From positions 1 to 5,160 of the forward strand of contig DIFH01000088.1 in assembly GCA_002427615.1 (NCBI GenBank): DNA of 5,160 nucleotides, written 5' to 3'. The notes beneath the pieces were generated by a model, which was not told where the DNA came from, ran no database searches, and saw nothing but the letters and a program-made list of their open reading frames with translations. Position 1 is the first letter of the stretch; the number at the start of each line of letters is the position of its first letter. Source of the stretch: Paludibacter sp. UBA5753 (GTDB lineage: Bacteria; Bacteroidota; Bacteroidia; Bacteroidales; Paludibacteraceae). A program made the translations under genes and the position numbers. Shown piece after piece: positions 1 to 5,096 of this stretch.

Positions 1-1920
1 TTACTTTACTTCTTCAAAGTCCACATCGGTTACATCGCCTTCTTTGTTGCTGTTCCCTTGACTTTGTTGCTGTCCGCCGAAGTCAGCATTTGGTTGCGAC
101 TGACTTTCTTGTGCATTTTGGGCGTTATACATTTCCTGGCTTGCAGCCTGAAATACAGTATTCAATTCGTTGGTGGCAGCATCTATCCCTGCGATATTCT
201 GAGTTTTGTGAGCTTCTTTCAGTTTAGCTAAAGCAGCTTCGATAGGTCCTTTTTTGTCGGCTGGCAGTTTATCGCCAAATTCCGAAAGCTGTTTTTCAGT
301 CTGGAAAATCAACGAGTCGGCATGATTCAATTTGTCGATACGTTCTTTTTCTTTGGCATCGGCTTCGGCATTAGCGGCAGCTTCGTCTTTCATTCTTTTG
401 ATTTCGGCATCGCTTAAGCCTGAAGAAGCCTCGATACGGATACTTTGTTGTTTTCCGGTAGCTTTATCTTTAGCCGATACGTGCAAAATACCGTTGGCAT
501 CAATATCGAACGTTACTTCAATTTGGGGTTCACCACGACGGGCTGGCATAATACCATCCAAGTGGAAACGTCCTAACGATTTGTTCTGATTTGCCAATGG
601 ACGTTCGCCCTGCAACACGTGGATTTCAACCGAAGGTTGATTATCGGCAGCCGTAGTAAATGTTTCCGATTTTTTAGTTGGGATAGTTGTGTTGGCTTCA
701 ATCAATTTTGTCATTACACTTCCCATAGTTTCGATACCTAACGACAGTGGAGTTACATCGAGTAACAGCACGTCTTTTACATCTCCTGAAAGTACGCCTC
801 CCTGTATAGCGGCGCCTACAGCCACAACTTCATCGGGATTTACACCTTTTGAAGGAGTTTTTCCAAAGAATTTTTCAACAGCTGTCTGAATAGCCGGAAT
901 ACGGGTGGAGCCACCCACCAGAATTACTTCATCGATATCGTTGATTGTCAGGCCTGCATTTTTTAATGCCGAGCGACAAGGTTCGATAGTACGCTGTATC
1001 AGGTCATCGATCAATTGTTCGAATTTGGCGCGGGTCAAAGTGCGAACCAAGTGACGTGGAATACCATCCACCGGCATAATGTACGGCAAATTAATTTCGG
1101 AAGAAGTGGTATTCGAAAGTTCGATTTTGGCTTTTTCAGCAGCTTCTTTCAAACGTTGCAAAGCCATTGGGTCTTTGCTCAAATCGATACCGCTGTTTTC
1201 ATTTTTAAATTCCTGTACCAACCATTCGATAATACGTTGGTCGAAGTCGTCGCCTCCAAGGTGAGTGTCGCCGTCAGTCGATTTTACTTCAAATACGCCA
1301 TCGCCCAATTCCAGCACAGACACGTCGTGAGTACCACCACCGCAGTCAAAAACCACGATTTTCATGTCTTTATTGGTTTTATCCAAACCGTAAGCCAATG
1401 CGGCAGCAGTCGGTTCGTTGATAATACGACGAACATTCAGACCTGCAATTTCACCGGCTTCTTTGGTTGCCTGGCGTTGTGAGTCGTTGAAATAAGCCGG
1501 CACTGTAATCACCGCATCGGTTACTTCGGTTCCAAGGTATTCTTCGGCTGTTTTTTTCATTTTCTGAAGAATGATTGCCGAAATTTCCTGCGGAGAATAC
1601 AAACGTCCATCGATGTCAACGCGAGGGGTGTTGTTGTCGCCTTTTACCACTTTAAAGGGTACGCGTGCAATTTCTTTTGCCAAACGGTCGTAGCTTTCGC
1701 CCATAAAACGTTTGATGGAGAATACGGTTTTTGTAGGGTTGGTAATGGCTTGACGTTTAGCAGGATCACCTACCTTGCGTTCGCCACCATCCACAAATCC
1801 AACAACAGAAGGCGTGGTACGTTTTCCTTCGCTATTGGTGATAACGATTGGTTCGTTACCCTCCATTACAGAAACACAAGAGTTTGTGGTTCCTAAGTCA
1901 ATTCCAATAATTTTTCCCAT
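1..1920 (-). CDS. dnaK: Molecular chaperone DnaK (Hsp70)
   Basis: Complete 639-residue Hsp70, close to the usual 630-640. It is a cytosolic ATP-dependent chaperone that binds exposed hydrophobic peptides and works with DnaJ and GrpE, neither of which is in the window. Seen: phosphate-1 loop IGIDLGTTNS at about 5-14; the catalytic-type lysine K70; INEPTAAALAYG at 167-178; phosphate-2 loop at about 191-200; adenosine motif VGGSTRIP at 335-342; interdomain linker DVLLLDVTPL at about 383-392; the beta-sandwich substrate domain to about 500; a helical lid; a Q/N/S-rich disordered tail from about 600; and the C-terminal EEVK, the cochaperone-binding type of end. The start is ATG at 1920, after an A-rich leader without a Shine-Dalgarno. 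Odd: the phosphate-2 loop reads FDCGGGTHD where DLGGGTFD is usual (C193, H198). The threonine (T197) and aspartate (D199) are kept, so it is probably active. Confidence 0.98.
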   Translation of the reverse strand: MGKIIGIDLGTTNSCVSVMEGNEPIVITNSEGKRTTPSVVGFVDGGERKVGDPAKRQAITNPTKTVFSIKRFMGESYDRLAKEIARVPFKVVKGDNNTPRVDIDGRLYSPQEISAIILQKMKKTAEEYLGTEVTDAVITVPAYFNDSQRQATKEAGEIAGLNVRRIINEPTAAALAYGLDKTNKDMKIVVFDCGGGTHDVSVLELGDGVFEVKSTDGDTHLGGDDFDQRIIEWLVQEFKNENSGIDLSKDPMALQRLKEAAEKAKIELSNTTSSEINLPYIMPVDGIPRHLVRTLTRAKFEQLIDDLIQRTIEPCRSALKNAGLTINDIDEVILVGGSTRIPAIQTAVEKFFGKTPSKGVNPDEVVAVGAAIQGGVLSGDVKDVLLLDVTPLSLGIETMGSVMTKLIEANTTIPTKKSETFTTAADNQPSVEIHVLQGERPLANQNKSLGRFHLDGIMPARRGEPQIEVTFDIDANGILHVSAKDKATGKQQSIRIEASSGLSDAEIKRMKDEAAANAEADAKEKERIDKLNHADSLIFQTEKQLSEFGDKLPADKKGPIEAALAKLKEAHKTQNIAGIDAATNELNTVFQAASQEMYNAQNAQESQSQPNADFGGQQQSQGNSNKEGDVTDVDFEEVK

Positions 1921-1983
1921 GATTTTTGAGTTTATTTTTTAATAAGTTTGAATTTTCGTTTTTTTTGAATACGTTTGACATTT

Positions 1984-2000
1984 TACAAAGCGTATGCCAA
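1984..2000 (-). promoter_or_regulatory. Possible sigma-54-like promoter for dnaK
   Basis: Read on the minus strand this stretch is TTGGCATACGCTTTGTA. It has GG and the downstream G of the -12 box at the distance expected for a sigma-54 -24/-12 promoter (TGGCAC-N5-TTGCA), but with T in place of the last C of the -24 box and T in place of the -12 C. Transcription would begin near 1974 and give a leader of roughly 54 bases. The same bases can be read as a poor TAnnTTTG -7 box with a three-base gap (TACGCTTTG), with no matching -33 element. Both are weak. No better candidate is visible upstream of dnaK. Confidence 0.25.
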
Positions 2001-2030
2001 CGAGCGATTTTTTATTGGAAAATGAATTTT

Positions 2031-2100
2031 GACAGAAAAAGTCAGAATTCAGCGCTTAAAATCGAAAATCCGGCTGACAAAAGGGCAGAATTTGGCAGAA
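2031..2100 (-). promoter_or_regulatory. Paired GNCAGAA motifs upstream of dnaK, likely heat-shock control
   Basis: Four copies of GNCAGAA (TTCTGNC on the dnaK strand) lie at 2031-2037, 2041-2047, 2084-2090 and 2094-2100. Within each pair the copies are exactly 10 bases apart, and the two pairs are 53 bases apart, about five helical turns. All four therefore fall on nearly the same face of the helix. The nearest copy is 111 bases from the dnaK start. Such regular placement suggests a binding site for a regulator or an alternative sigma factor. That role is inferred; I do not recognise the CIRCE operator or a sigma-32 promoter here. Confidence 0.5.
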
Positions 2101-2126
2101 AGAAAGCTACGCAAATTTGACCATAA

Positions 2127-2169
2127 GGGCGATATCAGGCTTCGCCCGTATTAGCTTTGCGGCTGATAT
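2127..2169. repeat. Compound palindrome, REP-like
   Basis: Two alternative hairpins share bases. GGGCGA (2127-2132) pairs with TCGCCC (2142-2147) across nine bases. ATATCAG (2132-2138) pairs with CTGATAT (2163-2169) across 24 bases. The GC-rich, nested palindrome stands out from AT-rich surroundings and looks like a short extragenic palindromic repeat. It is not part of any plausible reading frame. Confidence 0.4.
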
Positions 2170-2219
2170 TAGTTTCACAATATTTTTACTTTACGGATGA
2201 AAATAATAGTAAATCACAA

Positions 2220-2335
2220 GACAAGATGAACAGGATTTAATGTTTCATTTTAGAGAACAGACGATCGAAACAACATATATTCAGCATTTTTTTCATTTGG
2301 AATATAATTTACAGGTACATCCTATTCATCCTGTC
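2220..2335. repeat. 116-bp inverted-repeat element with imperfect 17-bp ends
   Basis: The ends GACAAGATGAACAGGAT (2220-2236) and ATCCTATTCATCCTGTC (2319-2335) are inverted copies matching at 15 of 17 positions, around an 82-base AT-rich centre with no reading frame of note. The end sequence resembles the 'aatcctgttcatcctgtc' type of intergenic repeat that I recall as recurrent in Bacteroidota and some other bacteria. That comparison is from memory. It lies nine bases from the next inverted-repeat element. Confidence 0.5.
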
Positions 2336-2417
2336 CAAAAAAAAGTAACTACTCAGCACCCTAATAAATATGATAATAATCAGCCATTTATTTGATTGTT
2401 ATGCATTTAAACTCTTT

Positions 2418-2430
2418 GCCCCGACGGGGC
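2418..2430. repeat. GCCCC-GAC-GGGGC mini-hairpin
   Basis: A perfect five-base stem with a GAC loop, inside the 223-bp element. It has the same architecture (five- or six-base stem, three-base loop) as the hairpins at the right end of the window, which have TAC or GTA loops. Confidence 0.6.
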
Positions 2431-2442
2431 TAAATATGAATA

Positions 2443-2472
2443 ACCCCCAGTAAGCGAAGCGCAACTGGGGGT
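2443..2472. repeat. ACCCCCAGT/ACTGGGGGT hairpin
   Basis: A perfect nine-base stem (2443-2451 with 2464-2472) encloses a 12-base loop that itself contains GCGAAGCGC. GC-rich hairpins with a GCGAAGCG loop after a CCCCGACGGGG palindrome look like a recurrent Bacteroidota extragenic repeat, recalled rather than checked. It lies inside the 223-bp element. Confidence 0.55.
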
Positions 2473-2492
2473 AAATGAAACAATCCCCCCTT

Positions 2493-2535
2493 TTTTTGAT
2501 TTTCAGTTCGACTTTGTCGAACTGAAAATCAAAAA
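2493..2535. repeat. Perfect 20-bp stem hairpin with TTT loop
   Basis: Left arm 2493-2512 and right arm 2516-2535 are exact inverted copies around a three-base TTT loop (core CAGTTCGAC-TTT-GTCGAACTG). It is preceded by CCCCCC and lies within the 223-bp element. The stem carries U-rich and A-rich flanks and could act as a transcription terminator in either direction, but no gene ends beside it. A structural part of the mobile element is the likelier role. Confidence 0.6.
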
Positions 2536-2651
2536 GGTTATAAAAACAAAGGGCGCTGAGTAGTTACAAAAAAAACCATAATCTATCAAAGTAAAAATAA
2601 CGTGAAACAAATAACCATGAGGTTATGACAAGCCAAATAACTATAAATGTT

Positions 2652-2659
2652 TACCTTTG
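2652..2659 (+). promoter_or_regulatory. -7 promoter element of folK (TACCTTTG)
   Basis: A perfect match to the Bacteroidota -7 consensus TAnnTTTG, 17 bases before the folK ATG. Transcription would start near 2665, giving a very short leader of about 12 bases. No convincing -33 TTG was found at the usual distance. An ATAACC/GGTTAT inverted repeat (2611-2616 and 2621-2626) lies just upstream and might be an operator, though it is short. Confidence 0.65.
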
Positions 2660-2676
2660 CAGAAAAATTATAAGTT

Positions 2677-3126
2677 ATGGCGCTTGCATATCTGGGACTT
2701 GGAACAAATTTGGGCAATAAACATAAAAACTTGAACGATGCGCTTGTAGCTTTATCGTTGGAAGCAGGAAATGTATTGGGTGTTTCGTCGTTTTATGCCT
2801 CCAAACCCGTTGGTTTTGAGTCGGAAAGTGAGTTCTTAAATGCTGTCGTATTGATCGAAACAAGACTTTCGCCGTTTCAACTTTTGGAAAAAACACAGGA
2901 GATTGAGCGGAAGTTGGGGAGAGTAACCAAATCTGGAAACGGCTATTCGGATAGACTTATCGATATTGATATTCTGTTGTATGACAATAAGATAATAGAC
3001 CAACCGACATTGAAAATCCCGCATCCCTTGATGACGGAGCGGGATTTTGTGTTGGTTCCTTTGACCGAAATTGCTCCGGAGTTAGTGCATCCGGTTACAG
3101 GTCGGAAATTTCAGGATTTAGTGTAA
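2677..3126 (+). CDS. folK: 2-amino-4-hydroxy-6-hydroxymethyldihydropteridine pyrophosphokinase (HPPK)
   Basis: A 149-residue cytosolic enzyme that transfers pyrophosphate from ATP to 6-hydroxymethyl-7,8-dihydropterin, the step before dihydropteroate synthase in folate synthesis. Family motifs are in order: YLGLGTNLGN at 5-14; an SSFYASKPVGF substrate loop at about 37-47; F53 and N55 of the pterin pocket; R82 and R93 of the mobile loops; RLIDIDILLY at 93-102 with the metal-binding pair D96 and D98 (D95/D97 in E. coli HPPK); IPHP at 114-117; and the ERDFVLVPLTEIAPELVHP block at 121-139. The length is slightly below the E. coli enzyme (159), with nothing essential missing. The ATG start is fixed by the -7 element 17 bases upstream. 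It appears monocistronic: the next gene converges on it after 10 bases. No other folate gene is in the window. Confidence 0.97.
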   Translation: MALAYLGLGTNLGNKHKNLNDALVALSLEAGNVLGVSSFYASKPVGFESESEFLNAVVLIETRLSPFQLLEKTQEIERKLGRVTKSGNGYSDRLIDIDILLYDNKIIDQPTLKIPHPLMTERDFVLVPLTEIAPELVHPVTGRKFQDLV

Positions 3127-3136
3127 AGTTTTACAC
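3121..3136. terminator. Short palindrome at the folK/DUF2007 convergence
   Basis: GTGTAAA (3121-3127) and TTTACAC (3130-3136) form a perfect inverted repeat across two bases. It overlaps the folK stop codon and abuts the stop of the minus-strand gene. Its position between converging genes fits a shared, bidirectional transcript end. The stem is short and AT-rich, and there is no proper T tract, so the call is tentative. Confidence 0.25.
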
Positions 3137-3376
3137 TTACGATTCGTTTTCAGGGGAGTTTTTAAAATCTTCAAGAACTTTCATCGCATTTTCGTAGTCT
3201 TTTTCAAAGACAAGAATGCGTAATCCTTCATTAATTTCGCCAAACATCGGCATCAATTCCACCGAATCTTCGTTGTTAATGGAGCTGTCGATGTTGTTTT
3301 CACGTAACAATTCCTGATCGTACAAGGCTTCAACCATTGTTTCGTAATTTTTCAGTGTTTTAAGTTTGTCTTCCAT
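3137..3376 (-). CDS. DUF2007-family small protein
   Basis: A 79-residue soluble protein with no signal peptide or membrane segment. The pattern fits DUF2007, annotated in databases as 'putative signal transducing protein'. An opening strand and helix (TLKNYETMVEALYDQELLRENNI, about 7-29) correspond to the family's 'N..EA......LE..GI' stretch. Then come an acidic turn (NNEDSV, 34-39), a P43-containing segment, a strand (LRILVFEKD, 52-60) and a final helix (YENAMKVLEDF, 61-71). The fold resembles a small alpha/beta regulatory domain, but no ligand or partner is established to my knowledge. The usual glycine-rich part before the third strand is replaced here by GEINEG. The ATG at 3376 follows an AT-rich leader with no Shine-Dalgarno. 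It is convergent with folK and divergent from the DUF5063 gene; no clear -7 box was found for it. Confidence 0.8.
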   Translation of the reverse strand: MEDKLKTLKNYETMVEALYDQELLRENNIDSSINNEDSVELMPMFGEINEGLRILVFEKDYENAMKVLEDFKNSPENES

Positions 3377-3564
3377 AATGTTGATTGATTTTAGTGGTTT
3401 TGTTCATCAGTAAAACACATTCTTTTTACATATTGTTTCCGCAGAAATAATTTATTTGTGAAATAATTTTGCAGGTTTTTTATTGCATAATGCGCGCATT
3501 GCACCCTGAAAAATATGTTATCTTGATATTTTTTCTTACTTTTGCAACTGCTAAAAATTCAGCG
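3377..3564. promoter_or_regulatory. Divergent intergenic promoter region
   Basis: 188 bases between the minus-strand DUF2007 gene and the plus-strand DUF5063 gene. It contains the direct repeat GAAATAATTT (3444-3453 and 3460-3469, 16 bases apart) and a small inverted repeat GTAAAA/TTTTAC (3410-3415 and 3424-3429). The plus-strand promoter is annotated separately. I see no gene here; the in-frame upstream extension of the DUF5063 reading frame overlaps that promoter and is unlikely to be translated. Confidence 0.5.
3514..3544 (+). promoter_or_regulatory. Promoter of the DUF5063-exonuclease operon
   Basis: TACTTTTG at 3537-3544 matches the Bacteroidota -7 consensus TAnnTTTG exactly. TATG at 3514-3517 is a one-mismatch -33 TTTG at 19 bases spacing. 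Transcription would start near 3550, about 15 bases before the ATG at 3565. This supports 3565 over the possible in-frame starts upstream at 3469 (TTG) and 3490 (ATG). Confidence 0.65.
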
Positions 3565-4206
3565 ATGATAAACGAAGAGCTACCCGACCATATTGTGTAT
3601 AGTCCTGCTGTAATTGAATTTGTTACAGTTGCTGCCGAAACGTGTTTGTTTCTCGAACATGCAACAGATCAAACCCGTGAGGATTTTATTCTCAAATCTG
3701 TGAAGATTCTTCCCTTGTTGTATTTAAAAGCATCGCTGCTTGAAATTCCCGAACCGGTTTTTGATGAATCGCCGGAACGTTTTGTAACAGAGGAAGATTA
3801 TTTGTATGTAAAGGAGCAAGTTGAACAGCTATTGGGATCGGACGATTCGTATCTCGAAGTTTTTCACCCCGATATGGCATTGAGCGATACACCGATTGCT
3901 GCATTTGTTTCAGAAAATTTGGCTGATATTTATCAGGAACTTAAAGACTTTGCCGCCAATTACCAGACGGTTGATACAGATATTATGAACGATGCTTTAG
4001 CAGCTTGTTTGCAAGCTTTTGGCGAACATTGGGGACAAAAAACGCTGAATGCTTTACGCGCCTTGCATGCCATACGTTATAGCGATAGTTTCGCGCAGGA
4101 TGAACAGGCAGAACATGTGTCGGAACAAAAAATAGACCGAAATTCTTTCCTTAGTTTTTTGCGTGACGATAATGATGAAGCTGATGTAAGCGGGAAATTA
4201 CTCTAA
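3565..4206 (+). CDS. DUF5063 domain-containing protein
   Basis: A 213-residue, acidic, largely helical soluble protein of unknown function that fits the DUF5063 family of Bacteroidales. Recognisable stretches are VEFVTVAAETCLFLEHA (about 15-31), KSVKILPLLYLKASLLE (about 43-59), YLEVFHPDMA with SDTPIAAFVSENLADIYQELKDF, and a late WGQKTLNALRALHAIRY segment. The C-terminal 35 or so residues are charged and probably disordered. There is no signal peptide when translation begins at 3565. The longer in-frame form would add a hydrophobic stretch (VILIFFLTFATA) that mimics a membrane segment, but it overlaps the promoter, so the short form is preferred. It is followed by the 3'-5' exonuclease gene after 74 bases with no clear promoter between, so the two are probably cotranscribed. 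I recall the same pairing in other Bacteroidales, which would suggest a shared role in nucleic acid processing; that role is inference. Confidence 0.8.
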   Translation: MINEELPDHIVYSPAVIEFVTVAAETCLFLEHATDQTREDFILKSVKILPLLYLKASLLEIPEPVFDESPERFVTEEDYLYVKEQVEQLLGSDDSYLEVFHPDMALSDTPIAAFVSENLADIYQELKDFAANYQTVDTDIMNDALAACLQAFGEHWGQKTLNALRALHAIRYSDSFAQDEQAEHVSEQKIDRNSFLSFLRDDNDEADVSGKLL

Positions 4207-4223
4207 AAATAAAATTAAAAAAA

Positions 4224-4256
4224 ATGACTATCATTCCAATTGTCAGTTTGTATTGA
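4224..4256 (+). other. Possible 10-codon leader ORF before the exonuclease gene
   Basis: An ATG after a run of A residues opens a 10-residue frame (MTIIPIVSLY) ending in TGA, 24 bases before the exonuclease ATG and in the same frame. The A-rich context is a good Bacteroidota initiation site, so it could be a leader peptide or help ribosomes reinitiate. A frame this short arises easily by chance, so support is weak. Confidence 0.15.
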
Positions 4257-4280
4257 AGTTGATAATTGGATATTCCGGTT

Positions 4281-4940
4281 ATGTTCAAACCTAAAATAAC
4301 AAAAGAAGAAGTTAATCAAATGCCGGTGGTGGCGTTCGATGGGAAAATCACTTTGATCGATGATTTGTCGAAGGTGCAGGAAGCCATCGAAGAGCTTCGT
4401 CTTAGTACTGTTGTTGGTATCGACACTGAAACGAAGCCATCGTTTACGCGTGGCACACATTACAAAGTTTCGTTGGTGCAAATTTCCACTATTGGTCATT
4501 GTTTCCTTTTTCGCTTGAATAAGATTCCTTTTCCCACGGAATTGGCTGATTTTTTTGCAGATGAAAAAATAAAAAAAATCGGGTTGGCGTTGCGTGATGA
4601 TTTTTCAGGACTGAACCGGCATCATGCCTTTAAACCGGCTAATTTTGTCGATTTGCAATCGATAGTCAAAAATTATGGTATCCTGGAACTTGGACTTCAG
4701 AAAATATTTGCCATAGTTTTCGGCCGGAAAATATCGAAATCCCAAAGACTTACTAATTGGGAAAACGCGGAACTTACTGATCAACAGCAAATTTATGCTG
4801 CCACCGATGCCTGGGCAAGTTTGCTTATTTACCTGCAATTGATGAAGGAAAAACCACTGACCAAAAAGCAGATTGACAAATTAATGGACGACGCCGCTGC
4901 CGAACAGGCTGCTATCATTGAAGCGAAGGCTGCCGAATAA
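4281..4940 (+). CDS. DEDDy 3'-5' exonuclease (RNase D/WRN-like)
   Basis: A 219-residue stand-alone 3'-5' exonuclease domain that would remove nucleotides from DNA or RNA 3' ends by a two-metal mechanism. All DEDDy residues are visible: D48 and E50 in Exo I (VGIDTETKPSF), D107 in Exo II (IGLALRDDFSGL, aligning with the WRN GVGIEGD stretch), and Y172 with D176 in Exo III (YAATDAWASLLIY). The preceding SQRLTNWENAELTDQQ is the usual S/NW..L...Q lead-in. An N-terminal ITKEEVNQMPVVAFDGKI block of about 25 residues is typical of the Bacteroidales version. A lysine- and alanine-rich helical tail follows 190. There is no HRDC domain (as in RNase D) and no helicase (as in WRN). ATG 4281 is preferred over the in-frame TTG at 4266. 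It is probably cotranscribed with the DUF5063 gene. The substrate, DNA or RNA, cannot be told from sequence. Confidence 0.93.
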   Translation: MFKPKITKEEVNQMPVVAFDGKITLIDDLSKVQEAIEELRLSTVVGIDTETKPSFTRGTHYKVSLVQISTIGHCFLFRLNKIPFPTELADFFADEKIKKIGLALRDDFSGLNRHHAFKPANFVDLQSIVKNYGILELGLQKIFAIVFGRKISKSQRLTNWENAELTDQQQIYAATDAWASLLIYLQLMKEKPLTKKQIDKLMDDAAAEQAAIIEAKAAE

Positions 4941-4998
4941 CGATTGATTCTTCTTACATAATTTGCAATAGTTCAAGCAAATAATAAACCGGAACACA

Positions 4999-5013
4999 TA
5001 ATGTTAAACATTA
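4999..5013. repeat. Short perfect palindrome TAATGTT-A-AACATTA
   Basis: Seven-base arms around a single A in AT-rich sequence 58 bases after the exonuclease stop. It could be an operator for a gene beyond the window or chance in AT-rich DNA. Apart from this, I see no gene, promoter or terminator in 4941-5059. Confidence 0.2.
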
Positions 5014-5059
5014 ATATTTAATCCTACTTTGACAGATTAGAAATTTATATATCTATCAC

Positions 5060-5072
5060 GTCCCTACGGGAC
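5060..5072. repeat. GTCCC-TAC-GGGAC mini-hairpin
   Basis: A perfect five-base stem with a TAC loop, the first of three similar hairpins at the right edge of the window. GTCCCTACGGGAC is a palindrome I recall seeing repeatedly in Bacteroidota intergenic DNA; this was not checked. Confidence 0.6.
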
Positions 5073-5096
5073 TTTGTATGTAGGAATTGCACTTGT

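Larger units (their letters stand above)
2345..2567. repeat. 223-bp MITE-like element with 17-bp terminal inverted repeats
   Basis: The left end GTAACTACTCAGCACCC (2345-2361) and the right end GGGCGCTGAGTAGTTAC (2551-2567) are inverted copies with one mismatch. Each end is flanked outside by eight A residues (2337-2344 and 2568-2575), which could be a target-site duplication, although a homopolymer is weak evidence. The inside has no coding capacity and carries three further palindromes, at 2418-2430, 2443-2472 and 2493-2535. Terminal repeats, small size and lack of genes fit a non-autonomous mobile element or REP cluster mobilised in trans. No transposase is present in the window. Confidence 0.6.

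Noticed and set aside
332..1482. Several plus-strand frames of 60-155 codons opposite dnaK
   Set aside because: They are antisense shadows of a strongly conserved gene, without recognisable products.
2094..2112. Sigma-54 promoter on the plus strand (TGGCA with a GC 10 bases later)
   Set aside because: The TT before the -12 GC is missing, and it would point into the repeat region with no gene within 500 bases.
1926..2120. A 64-codon plus-strand frame upstream of dnaK
   Set aside because: It starts at a TTG, lies across the dnaK leader and the phased regulatory motifs, and its low-complexity Phe/Lys/Asn-rich product resembles no family I know.
2493..2535. Rho-independent terminator of folK or dnaK
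   Set aside because: It lies upstream of both genes, which point away from it, so it cannot terminate either of them.
2345..2567. CRISPR array
   Set aside because: The repeats are inverted rather than regularly spaced direct repeats, the internal palindromes differ from one another, and there are no cas genes.
1921..2676. Structural RNA or riboswitch in the long gene-free interval
   Set aside because: The structured parts are inverted-repeat elements or lie outside the predicted short leaders of dnaK and folK. I see no tRNA, rRNA or known riboswitch core.
3469..3564. Longer start for the DUF5063 protein, with a hydrophobic N-terminal segment that looks like a signal or membrane anchor
   Set aside because: The extension overlaps the perfect -7 element at 3537-3544, begins with a rare TTG or an ATG ahead of the promoter, and the family-like sequence begins only after M at 3565.
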